Of a stretch of 64,000 nt of DNA, positions 8,499 to 16,026 are shown in pieces. The notes below the pieces were generated by a model that did no database searches, had not been told where the DNA came from, and was given only the letters and a program-made list of their open reading frames with translations. How positions within the stretch are numbered: the stretch's first letter is position 1; each line of letters opens with the position of its first letter. The DNA lies in NCBI GenBank assembly GCA_015655975.1, contig DVEP01000020.1, forward strand, positions 1 through 64,000, written 5' to 3'. This stretch comes from Eubacterium sp. GTDB lineage: Bacteria > Bacillota > Clostridia > Oscillospirales > Acutalibacteraceae. The position numbers were made by a program, and so were the translations under genes.

Positions 8499-9528
8499 TA
8501 AAGAGTTTAAAATTTTTTTATTTGGAAGTTATAAAAATAATACCGGACCTGACAATGTGAACAGAAACCTAATAAACAACTACCAACATACAATTTTTTA
8601 TGAAAAAATCACCAATCCTATATTAAAAAGAATAGAAAGATTGTTTTACATATTAAAGTGTGATGTTGTTGTTTTTAGCGGTCTCTGTAACATCACATTT
8701 TGGCTGAATCTTTCAAAGCTTTTAAAAAAGAAGACAGTTTATTTAATGCACGGATATGTTTCATATGAAAAAGAAATTAACAAGTTAGAATTAAACAACA
8801 ATATAGAAAATATAGAAAAAGAATACTTCAAAAAAGTTGACTTAATTCTACCTGTATCAGAAAAATATAAAAATTGGATAGTAAAAAAAGTACCTGAAAT
8901 AAAAGAAAAAACCTATTTTCTCAACTCGGGAATAGGAGCTAATATCACAACAGATTATAAAAATTTTAAAAACTCAAAAAGTAAAGAAAAAATTGTTATT
9001 GTTGTTGCCGGCGGAGACAGAATACAGAAAAATAATATTGATGTATGTGTGGCAGTAGAATTGCTATCAAAACGAATTGAACAAGAAATTGAACTTCAAA
9101 TATACGGAAGAAAATACTTAAATGTTGATACATTTAGCCAATACCCACATACAACATATTGTGGAATGGTTTCTCAAGAAATATTTTATGAAAGATTAAA
9201 AAATTCAAATATTTTTGTTTTAAACAGCGAAGTCGAGTCTTTTGGACTTTCTGTAGTAGATGCACTATTATGCGGATGTAATGTACTCATAAGTGAAAAT
9301 TCAGGAATACTCTCCGTAATTGATTTAGAAGAAAATGATATAATACATAACACTCATAATCCAAAAGAAATCGCTGATAAATTAGAAGCCGTTTTAAAAA
9401 ACGAAAATTTTGAACGAATATTAAGCAAAATCGACTTTGAACACTATTCATGGCAAAATGTCTCAGAACGATTATATAAAATATGTTATGCTCTATATAA
9501 AGGTACTGACTATTCATCAATAAGGTAA
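8491..9528 (+). CDS. GT4 family glycosyltransferase
   Basis: A 345-aa glycosyltransferase, shorter and more AT-rich than the other two GT4 proteins here. The N-terminal half has YLMHGYVSYEKE near residue 88 and LILPVSEKYKNWI near 125, a GT-B acceptor domain pattern; the C-terminal half has VVAGGDRIQKNN and then NSEVESFGLSVVDALLCG with a GT4-like acidic donor motif. It begins inside the end of the pyruvyl transferase gene (8-nt overlap), implying translational coupling. Substrate unknown. Confidence 0.78.
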   Translation: MNNKEFKIFLFGSYKNNTGPDNVNRNLINNYQHTIFYEKITNPILKRIERLFYILKCDVVVFSGLCNITFWLNLSKLLKKKTVYLMHGYVSYEKEINKLELNNNIENIEKEYFKKVDLILPVSEKYKNWIVKKVPEIKEKTYFLNSGIGANITTDYKNFKNSKSKEKIVIVVAGGDRIQKNNIDVCVAVELLSKRIEQEIELQIYGRKYLNVDTFSQYPHTTYCGMVSQEIFYERLKNSNIFVLNSEVESFGLSVVDALLCGCNVLISENSGILSVIDLEENDIIHNTHNPKEIADKLEAVLKNENFERILSKIDFEHYSWQNVSERLYKICYALYKGTDYSSIR

Positions 9529-9553
9529 AATAAAAATAAGGATAAATTTTTAA

Positions 9554-10987
9554 ATGCTAAATAAATTATTAGATAAATATAAAAACATGTCAGTTGAAGT
9601 CAAATCATCTTTTTGGTTTATGTGGTGTAATATACTTCAAAAAGGGATTGCTTTTATTACAGTTCCGATTTTCACGCGTATATTAACAGCTGACGAATAT
9701 GGTATATACTCTCTATTCTGCTCTTGGGAAAGCGTATTGGCAATTTTTGTTACACTAAATCTCAGCTATCAAGTTTTTAATAACGGAATGGTAAAATTTT
9801 CAAAAGATAAAGATGGTTATACCACTTCTATGGTTGGCTTGACAATTTTTTTTGCAATTTTTTGGGGAGTCGTACTGTTTTTATTTAATAATACGCTGAC
9901 AAATATAATCGGTTTAAACTCAACATATCTGTTTTTAATGCTATTAGATATGATATTTATGGCTGTTTCAGGTTTATGGATAGTTAGACAAAGATATGAT
10001 TTTCAATACAAATCTTTGAGTTTTGTTACAATTCTTTCTACTGTATTAAATCCTGTTTTAGGAATTATATTAGTATTTAATATGGATGATAAACCATTAG
10101 GCAGATGCCTGTCTATGGTAGTCACTAACGGTATCATCCTATTAATTACTTACATTAGTATACTAAAGAAAAATCATAAACACATAAATTTAAAATATTG
10201 GAAATATGCTTTAAAATTAGATTTACCATTGATACCTCACTATCTGTCTATGGTTCTTTTAAACAACTGTGACAGAATTATGATAGGAAAAATTTGTGGC
10301 AATTCCTATGCTGCTTTTTACAGCATTGCACACAACGCAGCGATGGTTATGAATATTGTTATCAATAGCATTAACTCTTCATTTAATCCTTGGCTTTATC
10401 AAAAATTAAGCACAAAAGAATATAAAAAAATTAAAGAAGTTTCAAGACATTTATTATTTGTTGTCGCAGGCGTTTCTTTATTTCCAATCATTTTTGCACC
10501 TGAAATTATAACTATTTTAGGCTCTAAAGAATATGCAAGTTCTGTATCTATAATGCCTGTTTTTTCCTGCTGTGTTTTTTTAATATATACTTACACACTG
10601 TTTTCTAATGTTGAAATGTTCTTTGAAAAGCCAAAATACACAATGTACGGTTCTGTCAGTGCTACAATAATAAATATAGTATTAAACTTCATATTCATAC
10701 CTAAATTCGGATATAAGGCGGCTGCTTACACAACACTTGCATGTTATATATTACTTTGTGTTTTTCATTATATAATTATGAAACATATATGTAAAAAAGA
10801 AAATATAATTTATTCAATATATGATATTAAAACTATAATAATATTGTTTTTAATTATTGTATTATTTTCTATTATAATAAGTTTTCTGTTTGAATATTCA
10901 CTTATAAGATATGTTATTGCTTTATGCTTGTGCATTTTAGTTTTTTTGAAAAAAGATTATTTTAAAAAAGCATTTAAAAAACAATAA
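9554..10987 (+). CDS. Wzx-like polysaccharide flippase (MOP/MATE superfamily)
   Basis: A 477-aa integral membrane protein with about 12-14 hydrophobic helices. The N-terminus (KSSFWFMWCNILQKGIAFI) and the FTRILTADEYGIYSL segment near residue 40 are typical of Wzx/RfbX/TuaB flippases, which move lipid-linked repeat units to the outer face. It ends in a Lys-rich tail (KKDYFKKAFKKQ). Together with the Wzy-like protein at 5326 it points to Wzx/Wzy-dependent assembly, separate from the ABC-2 permease at 36783. Confidence 0.87.
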   Translation: MLNKLLDKYKNMSVEVKSSFWFMWCNILQKGIAFITVPIFTRILTADEYGIYSLFCSWESVLAIFVTLNLSYQVFNNGMVKFSKDKDGYTTSMVGLTIFFAIFWGVVLFLFNNTLTNIIGLNSTYLFLMLLDMIFMAVSGLWIVRQRYDFQYKSLSFVTILSTVLNPVLGIILVFNMDDKPLGRCLSMVVTNGIILLITYISILKKNHKHINLKYWKYALKLDLPLIPHYLSMVLLNNCDRIMIGKICGNSYAAFYSIAHNAAMVMNIVINSINSSFNPWLYQKLSTKEYKKIKEVSRHLLFVVAGVSLFPIIFAPEIITILGSKEYASSVSIMPVFSCCVFLIYTYTLFSNVEMFFEKPKYTMYGSVSATIINIVLNFIFIPKFGYKAAAYTTLACYILLCVFHYIIMKHICKKENIIYSIYDIKTIIILFLIIVLFSIIISFLFEYSLIRYVIALCLCILVFLKKDYFKKAFKKQ

Positions 10988-11009
10988 TTTATCAGGAGGA
11001 TTTTTGTTA

Positions 11010-12113
11010 ATGCAGAAATATGTTTGCGATGAAAACAGGTGTACAGGCTGCAGAGCCTGTATGGACAAGTGTTCTAAAAATGCCATAACTATTAAAGACA
11101 ACATAAGCACATTTAACGCAGTTATTGATACTGACAAATGTGTTGATTGCGGTATCTGCCATTCTGTTTGTCCAAACAACAATCCTGTTGAACTAAAAAG
11201 GCAAATTTCTTATTGTCAAGGCTGGTCTGAAAACGAAACTGAGCGAGAAAGCAGTTCATCGGGTGGATTTGCTGCCGCAATTTCAAAACTTTTTATACAA
11301 CTCGGCGGTGTTGTGTGCAGCTGCACTTTTGAAAACGGCAACTTTATTTTCAAAGTTGCCGAAAAAGAAAGTGAGACAGACTGCTTTAAAGGTTCAAAAT
11401 ATGTCAAAAGCAATCCGGAAGGTATATACAAAAAAGTAGAAACTTATTTAAGAAACAATACAAAAGTGTTGTTCATAGGTTTACCCTGTCAGGTTGCAGG
11501 TGTAAAAAACTTCATAAACAAAAGTTTGTCTGACAAGTTATACACAATAGATTTAATTTGCCACGGCACACCCTCTGTAAAAGTCCTAAAACAATATTTG
11601 AAACAATATCATTTGGAATTAGAGAATATCAATAAAATAGATTTTAGAAATAACAATATTTTCAATTTACAAATTAACAATAAACCACTCATAAATTCAA
11701 GAACACAAGATTTATATACTTATGCATTTCTGACATCTCTCATATATACAGAAAACTGCTACGATTGCCAATATGCAACTATTGAACGCGCAGGAGACAT
11801 AACTATAGGCGATGCTTGGGGAAGCAATTTAGACAAAGATGAAGCTGACAAAGGGATATCTCTAATTCTCTGTCAAACAAAAAAAGGTGAAAAACTGTTA
11901 AAAAAATTGCCGTTTAATTTTCATCGTATTGATGTCGAAACAGCAATAAAACAAAACAAACAACTACAACACCCCTCACAAATGCCAAAAGAAAGAGAGC
12001 AATTTATTTGTGATATAAAGAAAGGAAGTAGCTTTGATTTTGCAGTTGCAAAAATTTTTCCAAAGCATTATTTAAAACATTTTATTAAAAAAACAGTGTA
12101 CAAAAAACTTTAA
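11010..12113 (+). CDS. Ferredoxin-domain / FrhB-type (F420 hydrogenase beta-like) oxidoreductase
   Basis: A 367-aa protein. Residues 1-50 hold two [4Fe-4S] motifs, C11-x2-C14-x2-C17-x3-C21 and CVDCGICHSVCP. The rest matches the coenzyme F420 hydrogenase/dehydrogenase beta subunit family: SSSGGFAAAISKLF, GSKYVKSNP, FIGLPCQVAGVKNF, DLICHGTPS, and ERAGDITIGDAWG near residue 265. Such proteins are frequent in polysaccharide loci of anaerobes, often with pyruvyl transferase family proteins; they are thought to be flavin/Fe-S redox enzymes using ferredoxin, with unknown sugar substrate. AGGAGG at 10994 lies 10 nt from ATG 11010 and 4 nt from a TTG at 11004; I prefer the ATG. It is the last gene of the locus. 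Confidence 0.86.
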   Translation: MQKYVCDENRCTGCRACMDKCSKNAITIKDNISTFNAVIDTDKCVDCGICHSVCPNNNPVELKRQISYCQGWSENETERESSSSGGFAAAISKLFIQLGGVVCSCTFENGNFIFKVAEKESETDCFKGSKYVKSNPEGIYKKVETYLRNNTKVLFIGLPCQVAGVKNFINKSLSDKLYTIDLICHGTPSVKVLKQYLKQYHLELENINKIDFRNNNIFNLQINNKPLINSRTQDLYTYAFLTSLIYTENCYDCQYATIERAGDITIGDAWGSNLDKDEADKGISLILCQTKKGEKLLKKLPFNFHRIDVETAIKQNKQLQHPSQMPKEREQFICDIKKGSSFDFAVAKIFPKHYLKHFIKKTVYKKL

Positions 12114-12131
12114 AACAAAAAACTTATCGAC

Positions 12132-12169
12132 AAAAAGCGACAAAACGGACAGGGATTTTGTCGCTTTTT
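12132..12169 (+). terminator. Strong intrinsic terminator ending the polysaccharide locus
   Basis: AAAAAGCGACAAAA pairs perfectly with TTTTGTCGCTTTTT over a 10-nt loop. It closes the locus and insulates spo0A. Confidence 0.9.
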
Positions 12170-12230
12170 ATCATTTTTAGAGATTTGAGATAAATTTTTG
12201 CTACGAATTTTCACATTTTTTTGAAAATTA

Positions 12231-12259
12231 TTGTTGATTTTTATTCTAAAATATGTTAT
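12231..12259 (+). promoter_or_regulatory. Putative SigA-type promoter of spo0A
   Basis: TTGTTG (12231-12236) and TGTTAT (12254-12259) are 17 bp apart. A transcript start near 12266 would exclude the upstream ATG at 12253 and support the start at 12286. Match to consensus is moderate; sigma-H control is known in Bacillus but I see no clear sigma-H site. Confidence 0.35.
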
Positions 12260-12285
12260 TATGTGATAAAAGTTCACAGGAGGTA

Positions 12286-13062
12286 ATGAAAATTAATAAC
12301 TCAGTAAAAATTCTAATTGCAGATGAAACAAATTTTGGTACATCATGCGCACAAATCTTAAAAAACAACGGGTACGAAGTAATTTTATGTAAAAAAGACG
12401 GTGAGCGTGTTGCCTCTTTAATGACGACAACAAACTTTGATGTTTTGGTTATGGATGTCTTTATGCCACAGCTTGACGCGATAGGTGTAATGGAAAAACT
12501 GCAAAACATTATGAACAAAAAGCCGCTCACAATCCTTTTGTCAGGAGTTGACAACCCAAATTTCGAAAGTCAACTGATGAGCATAGGCGCCGACTACTAT
12601 TTTCTCAAGCCCGTTACGGCACAGACTGTTGCAGCAAGAATTGAGCGACTTGTTGCCTGGAAAGACAACAAAAAACGAGAGAAAATCTCAAACGCTCCAA
12701 ACTCAAACGATATGGAACTCGTTGTTACAGAGGTTTTGCACGAAATAGGAGTGCCTGCACATATCAAAGGCTACCAATACTTACGAAGCGCCATTCTCAC
12801 CTGCATAAGCGACTCATCAATGCTTTCAGGCGTTACAAAAGTTTTATATCCCACTATTGCAAAGAAATTTGAAACAACTTCATCAAGAGTTGAAAGGGCT
12901 ATACGCCACGCGATTGAAGTTGCTTGGGACAGAGGCGATGTAGATGTACTTTCCTCTTACTTCGGCTACACAATTCAGTCGCAAAGAGGCAAGCCGACTA
13001 ACTCAGAATTTATAGCTATGATTACAGACAAGTTAAAACTTTCTCTGAAAAACGCTTCTTAA
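12286..13062 (+). CDS. spo0A: Spo0A, sporulation master response regulator
   Basis: A 258-aa response regulator that, once phosphorylated, switches on early sporulation genes and represses others by binding 0A boxes. The receiver domain (about 5-125) has ILIADE, the phospho-acceptor Asp in LVMDVFMP, LLSG and YFLKPV. The C-terminal Spo0A DNA-binding domain (about 145-255) is nearly canonical: HEIGVPAHIKGYQYLR, TKVLYPTIAKKF, then SRVERAIRHAIEVAW and KPTNSEFIAM. The receiver shows ADETNF where Spo0A usually has acidic ADDN, a slight departure in the acidic pocket. AGGAGG at 12278-12283 is only 2 nt from the ATG, so spacing is unusual; an AUU at 12292 would be ideally spaced but is rare as a start. 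spoIIE in this window is a likely target. Confidence 0.96.
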   Translation: MKINNSVKILIADETNFGTSCAQILKNNGYEVILCKKDGERVASLMTTTNFDVLVMDVFMPQLDAIGVMEKLQNIMNKKPLTILLSGVDNPNFESQLMSIGADYYFLKPVTAQTVAARIERLVAWKDNKKREKISNAPNSNDMELVVTEVLHEIGVPAHIKGYQYLRSAILTCISDSSMLSGVTKVLYPTIAKKFETTSSRVERAIRHAIEVAWDRGDVDVLSSYFGYTIQSQRGKPTNSEFIAMITDKLKLSLKNAS

Positions 13063-13116
13063 ATCAACACTTTAGTTACATTGTGTTTGATTATCCACAC
13101 CTTAAAAGTACGGAAA

Positions 13117-13153
13117 CAAAAAAATGTCAATGCTAAGCATTGACATTTTTTGT
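13117..13153. terminator. Bidirectional terminator between spo0A and the DUF3048 gene
   Basis: ACAAAAAAATGTCAATGC pairs with GCATTGACATTTTTTGT across TAA, with A-tract and T-tract on either side, so it can end both converging transcripts. Confidence 0.9.
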
Positions 13154-14481
13154 TATTCAACAGTTATACTTGAATTATAATTTGAAGATGCGAGTGCAAA
13201 ATAAATATCGCCTGCATTTAACTTAAGTTCGTTTCCGTTGACATCTGTCAAAACAAGTTTGCCGTCTTTTTTAGCCCACTTAATATCCGTTACAGTGCCG
13301 TTTGAGGCGTATTTACCTGTTCCGCCGTCTGAATAGTCATAGTTCACATAAGTTTCTTTTCCGCCTTTATAGGAAGTTGTGATATATTTTGTAGGCACAT
13401 TTATAACAATAACATTTTTAAAGCTGACTTTTGTTTTATAACTTTCTGTATTTACATACACTTTTTCTTCTGCATCGTAGTTTAAAACTTTTGTTTCCCT
13501 GCAATTTGATGAAATCTTTATGGATATTTTATTGCAAGGAGTCTCTCCGACAGTCTGCTCTGTTTCATTGAAAGAGAAGTATGAAAACTTATCATCTTTG
13601 ATTTCCGTACGCAAGTCCTTGCTTTCAATAGTATCTGCAAGTTTTGAGCCGTACAAAACGCCTGTATGTTCAACAGCACCCTTTCTGGACTTGTCTCTGC
13701 CGAAAAGTTTGCCGCCGCTTATACCGTCTATATGGTCAACTTTCTTATTCTCTATGGTTTCATATCCGCCGACATAGCCGTCTTTACTGTGGCTTCCGCC
13801 CCAGTGAATGAATATTGAATCAAAAAACTGCGAAAACTCTACATACGAAGGTCTTGCGCTTCTCATTGGTCCTATCTGTTTCGGCAAAGATGAATAGTCG
13901 GCAAAAAACCAAAGCATTCTTGTTTCTCCGCCTTCAACTTCGCCCTCAACTATCATATCAGGAGAAGTGATACCCCACTGAGGTCTTGCAGCCGACGAGT
14001 TTTCAACCACACAAGCAACAGGTCTTTTACCGACAGCATTTGCGTTGAACCCTGCTTCGCCGTTTATTGGGTTGACTATTTTTTTCTCAGTAACAGGCTC
14101 TGTTTGTGAAACAGACAATTGTGCTTCCTGCGGTTTTTCTTTTTTGCTCGCTTTCACGCCGAAATATGCACCGACGGCTACTGCGATTGCTACAATTACA
14201 GCAACAACAGTGATGATGATTTTTTTGTTTTTATCGTTCACTTTTGGCTCGTCCTCCTGTGTATCGTCGTATTCTTCCGAATCAATATTTTCTTTACTCG
14301 AAAAATTGAAAATGTTTTTTTGAGCATCTGCTTGCTCTGTTTCCATATTTTCATTGCTTTCGCTTTCAGATAAATCTATGCGGTTTTCACTCGAACTCAA
14401 ATCGTCATACTCATTTGTATTTCTGTTTTTGACTTCATTTAATATTTCATCAAGTTCTTTATTTTCATTATTATCGCTCAT
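13153..14481 (-). CDS. DUF3048 domain protein (YerB-like), membrane-anchored
   Basis: A 442-aa protein with an acidic, low-complexity cytoplasmic N-terminus (about 1-85), one transmembrane helix (about 88-110, IIITVVAVIVAIAVAVGAYF) and an extracellular DUF3048 region (about 140-440). Conserved-looking blocks are NPINGEAGFN, RPVACVVENS, ARPQWGI, IGPMRSARPSYVEF and IFIHWGGS. Bacillus YerB belongs to this family; its biochemical role is not established, though it is surface-located and has been tied to sporulation or envelope functions only loosely. ATG 14481 follows AAGGAG. It is a single gene converging on spo0A. Confidence 0.85.
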   Translation of the reverse strand: MSDNNENKELDEILNEVKNRNTNEYDDLSSSENRIDLSESESNENMETEQADAQKNIFNFSSKENIDSEEYDDTQEDEPKVNDKNKKIIITVVAVIVAIAVAVGAYFGVKASKKEKPQEAQLSVSQTEPVTEKKIVNPINGEAGFNANAVGKRPVACVVENSSAARPQWGITSPDMIVEGEVEGGETRMLWFFADYSSLPKQIGPMRSARPSYVEFSQFFDSIFIHWGGSHSKDGYVGGYETIENKKVDHIDGISGGKLFGRDKSRKGAVEHTGVLYGSKLADTIESKDLRTEIKDDKFSYFSFNETEQTVGETPCNKISIKISSNCRETKVLNYDAEEKVYVNTESYKTKVSFKNVIVINVPTKYITTSYKGGKETYVNYDYSDGGTGKYASNGTVTDIKWAKKDGKLVLTDVNGNELKLNAGDIYFALASSNYNSSITVE

Positions 14482-14621
14482 AAAAGACTCCTTAACACTT
14501 AGTTAATTTTATTTTAACACATGTAACATTTTTTTGCACTACTTATTACAAAAAAATATTCGACTTGTAACTTACTTGCAAACAAATTTCAAATATAGTA
14601 AAATAAACTTGAGGTGATTTT

Positions 14622-15242
14622 ATGCCGAAATCTATTCCAATGATTATAACGAATGACAATATCCTTGTCAAAGACTGCGAAACAGACAATTTCAAAGAAC
14701 TTTATATTCCGACAGTATATGAACAACCGAATATTCCCTTTTACCACCAGTTTGCAAAAGATATTTCAAAAAACCAAGATACATTTTGCAATTTTATAAA
14801 ATCAATGTACGGTAAACGAGTTTCAAAGTACATTATGGCAATCATCGTTCCCGACGACACAAGCAGGCTCGAGTCGATTTTCATTAATGAATTTTTCCTC
14901 CACAGCGGTGTAGGAAAAGCCGTTGCACAAGCAACAATGGGACAAGCTCTTTCTAAAGACGAACAATATATTTCTATATCCAAAACAACACGCAATATTG
15001 TTTTGGAATATATTAAAAACGATGAAATTCTTGCACAAAAATTCTACGATGTAAACGACTATGACGCAGAAAAAATCAAAAGCGACGCGCAAAGAATTCA
15101 CATAGATGTCGAGTACAAAGAAACAAAAATATACATCAACAACTTCACACTTGATATGGACGAGTTCTTTGATATAGGTACTGTTGTAACACCTCAAATG
15201 TTTTTGGAAAAAATTTCTGAAATAACTGTTGAAAAAATATAA
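14622..15242 (+). CDS. Conserved-looking hypothetical protein, 206 aa
   Basis: I do not recognise this protein with confidence. It is soluble, with no signal peptide or membrane helix. ATG 14622 has AGGTGA upstream, codon use resembles its neighbours, and a large shadow frame on the other strand lacks any RBS, so the gene looks real. The segment YIMAIIVPDDTSRLESIF followed by INEFFLHSGVGKAVAQ faintly recalls the phosphate-2 and connector region of actin-like ATPases (MreB/FtsA type) without the nucleotide-binding loops, so it may be a degenerate member; this is weak inference. A 58-aa protein follows 43 nt downstream, probably on the same transcript. Confidence 0.65.
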   Translation: MPKSIPMIITNDNILVKDCETDNFKELYIPTVYEQPNIPFYHQFAKDISKNQDTFCNFIKSMYGKRVSKYIMAIIVPDDTSRLESIFINEFFLHSGVGKAVAQATMGQALSKDEQYISISKTTRNIVLEYIKNDEILAQKFYDVNDYDAEKIKSDAQRIHIDVEYKETKIYINNFTLDMDEFFDIGTVVTPQMFLEKISEITVEKI

Positions 15243-15253
15243 ATAAAAACACA

Positions 15254-15279
15254 ACCCCGACATAAGATTATATCGGGGT
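15254..15279 (+). promoter_or_regulatory. Hairpin overlapping the ribosome binding site of the 58-aa gene
   Basis: ACCCCGA-C-ATA pairs with TAT-A-TCGGGGT (one mismatch, AGAT loop). The GGGGTG Shine-Dalgarno (15275-15280) lies in the 3' arm, so folding would hide it. Only a short TTTT follows, so it is a poor terminator; translational control or an upstream-gene 3' end are both possible. Confidence 0.5.
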
Positions 15280-15285
15280 GATTTT

Positions 15286-15462
15286 ATGCAAAAAAATAAA
15301 AACGCTAAAAGCAAAAAAAGAAAAGAGATTATAGACCTCACTTCATACATTGACGCAGATTTAGTTGAAACAGATGTACTCGGCAGTTACACCGGAGTAA
15401 CAGAAGGTCAGTTCTATGACGGTGAGGACGAAGAACCAACTCAAGACGCAGACGATTTATAA
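15286..15462 (+). CDS. Small conserved-looking protein, 58 aa
   Basis: ATG 15286 has GGGGTG at 15275 as RBS. The product has a Lys/Arg-rich N-terminus (QKNKNAKSKKRK) and an acidic C-terminus with a DVLGSYTGVTEG block and the ending TQDADDL. From memory, small Clostridia proteins with a GSYTG block and a PVQDADDL-like end exist without assigned function; I could not check this. There is no membrane segment. It follows the 206-aa gene and is closed by a strong terminator. Its RBS is inside a hairpin. Confidence 0.7.
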   Translation: MQKNKNAKSKKRKEIIDLTSYIDADLVETDVLGSYTGVTEGQFYDGEDEEPTQDADDL

Positions 15463-15493
15463 AAAAAGCAGCGATTTTATCGCTGCTTTTTTT
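15461..15493. terminator. Bidirectional terminator between the 58-aa gene and nrdG
   Basis: AAAAAAAGCAGCGA pairs with TCGCTGCTTTTTTT around TTTTA; it serves both converging genes. Confidence 0.92.
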
Positions 15494-15507
15494 ATTGTTT
15501 ATACAGT

Positions 15508-16026
15508 TTATTCCAAATAAAGAACTTTTGTGCCTGTTTCAAAAGATTTTTTTACATCTATAACATTTTGGTTTGACGAACCGCGAAACTTCAGCGAAAT
15601 GTCTTTGAGTTCTTCTTTAAACTCTCCGTCAACTAAAATATCTATGAGCAAAAGCATATCTTTTGTTATATCTGTACTTGCTCTTGAAGTGCCTGTCAAC
15701 TCTTCAAAAGTATAGCCCGAATAGCACCAAATATTTTTGTTCGGAAACTCTTTTTTGACACGCTGCAAAAACGGGTACAGAACTTTTTGATTTGACGGTT
15801 CAAACGGTTCTCCGCCGAGAAGCGACAATCCGTTTATATAGCTTTCTGACAGCAAGTTCAAAATTTTTTCTTCCGTTTCTTTTGTAAACGGTTCTCCAAA
15901 CGAAAAGTCCCAAGTTTTTTCATTGAAACAGTTTTTACAGTGATGCGTACAACCCGAAACGAAAAGCGAAACTCTGACGCCTTCACCGTTCGCGATGTCG
16001 CAGTTTTTAATTTCTCCGTAATTCAT
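15508..16026 (-). CDS. nrdG: Anaerobic ribonucleotide reductase activase NrdG
   Basis: A 172-aa radical SAM activase that generates the glycyl radical on NrdD. The [4Fe-4S]/AdoMet motif is C26-x3-C30-x2-C33 (SGCTHHCKNCFN), and LLGGEPFEP near residue 70 is the AdoMet glycine motif. Length fits the family. Its ATG shares an A with the nrdD stop codon (TAATG), so translation is coupled. The C-terminal DGEFKEELKD and FRGSSNQNVIDV blocks are typical of NrdG. Confidence 0.96.
   Translation of the reverse strand: MNYGEIKNCDIANGEGVRVSLFVSGCTHHCKNCFNEKTWDFSFGEPFTKETEEKILNLLSESYINGLSLLGGEPFEPSNQKVLYPFLQRVKKEFPNKNIWCYSGYTFEELTGTSRASTDITKDMLLLIDILVDGEFKEELKDISLKFRGSSNQNVIDVKKSFETGTKVLYLE

Noticed and set aside
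12253..12285. Upstream ATG extending spo0A by 11 residues
   Set aside because: It overlaps the probable -10 region, has no RBS, and homology begins after 12286.
14823..15350. A 175-aa open frame antisense to the 206-aa hypothetical
   Set aside because: Cys/Phe-rich translation typical of the reverse complement of an AT-rich gene, no RBS, and it would run through two plus-strand genes.
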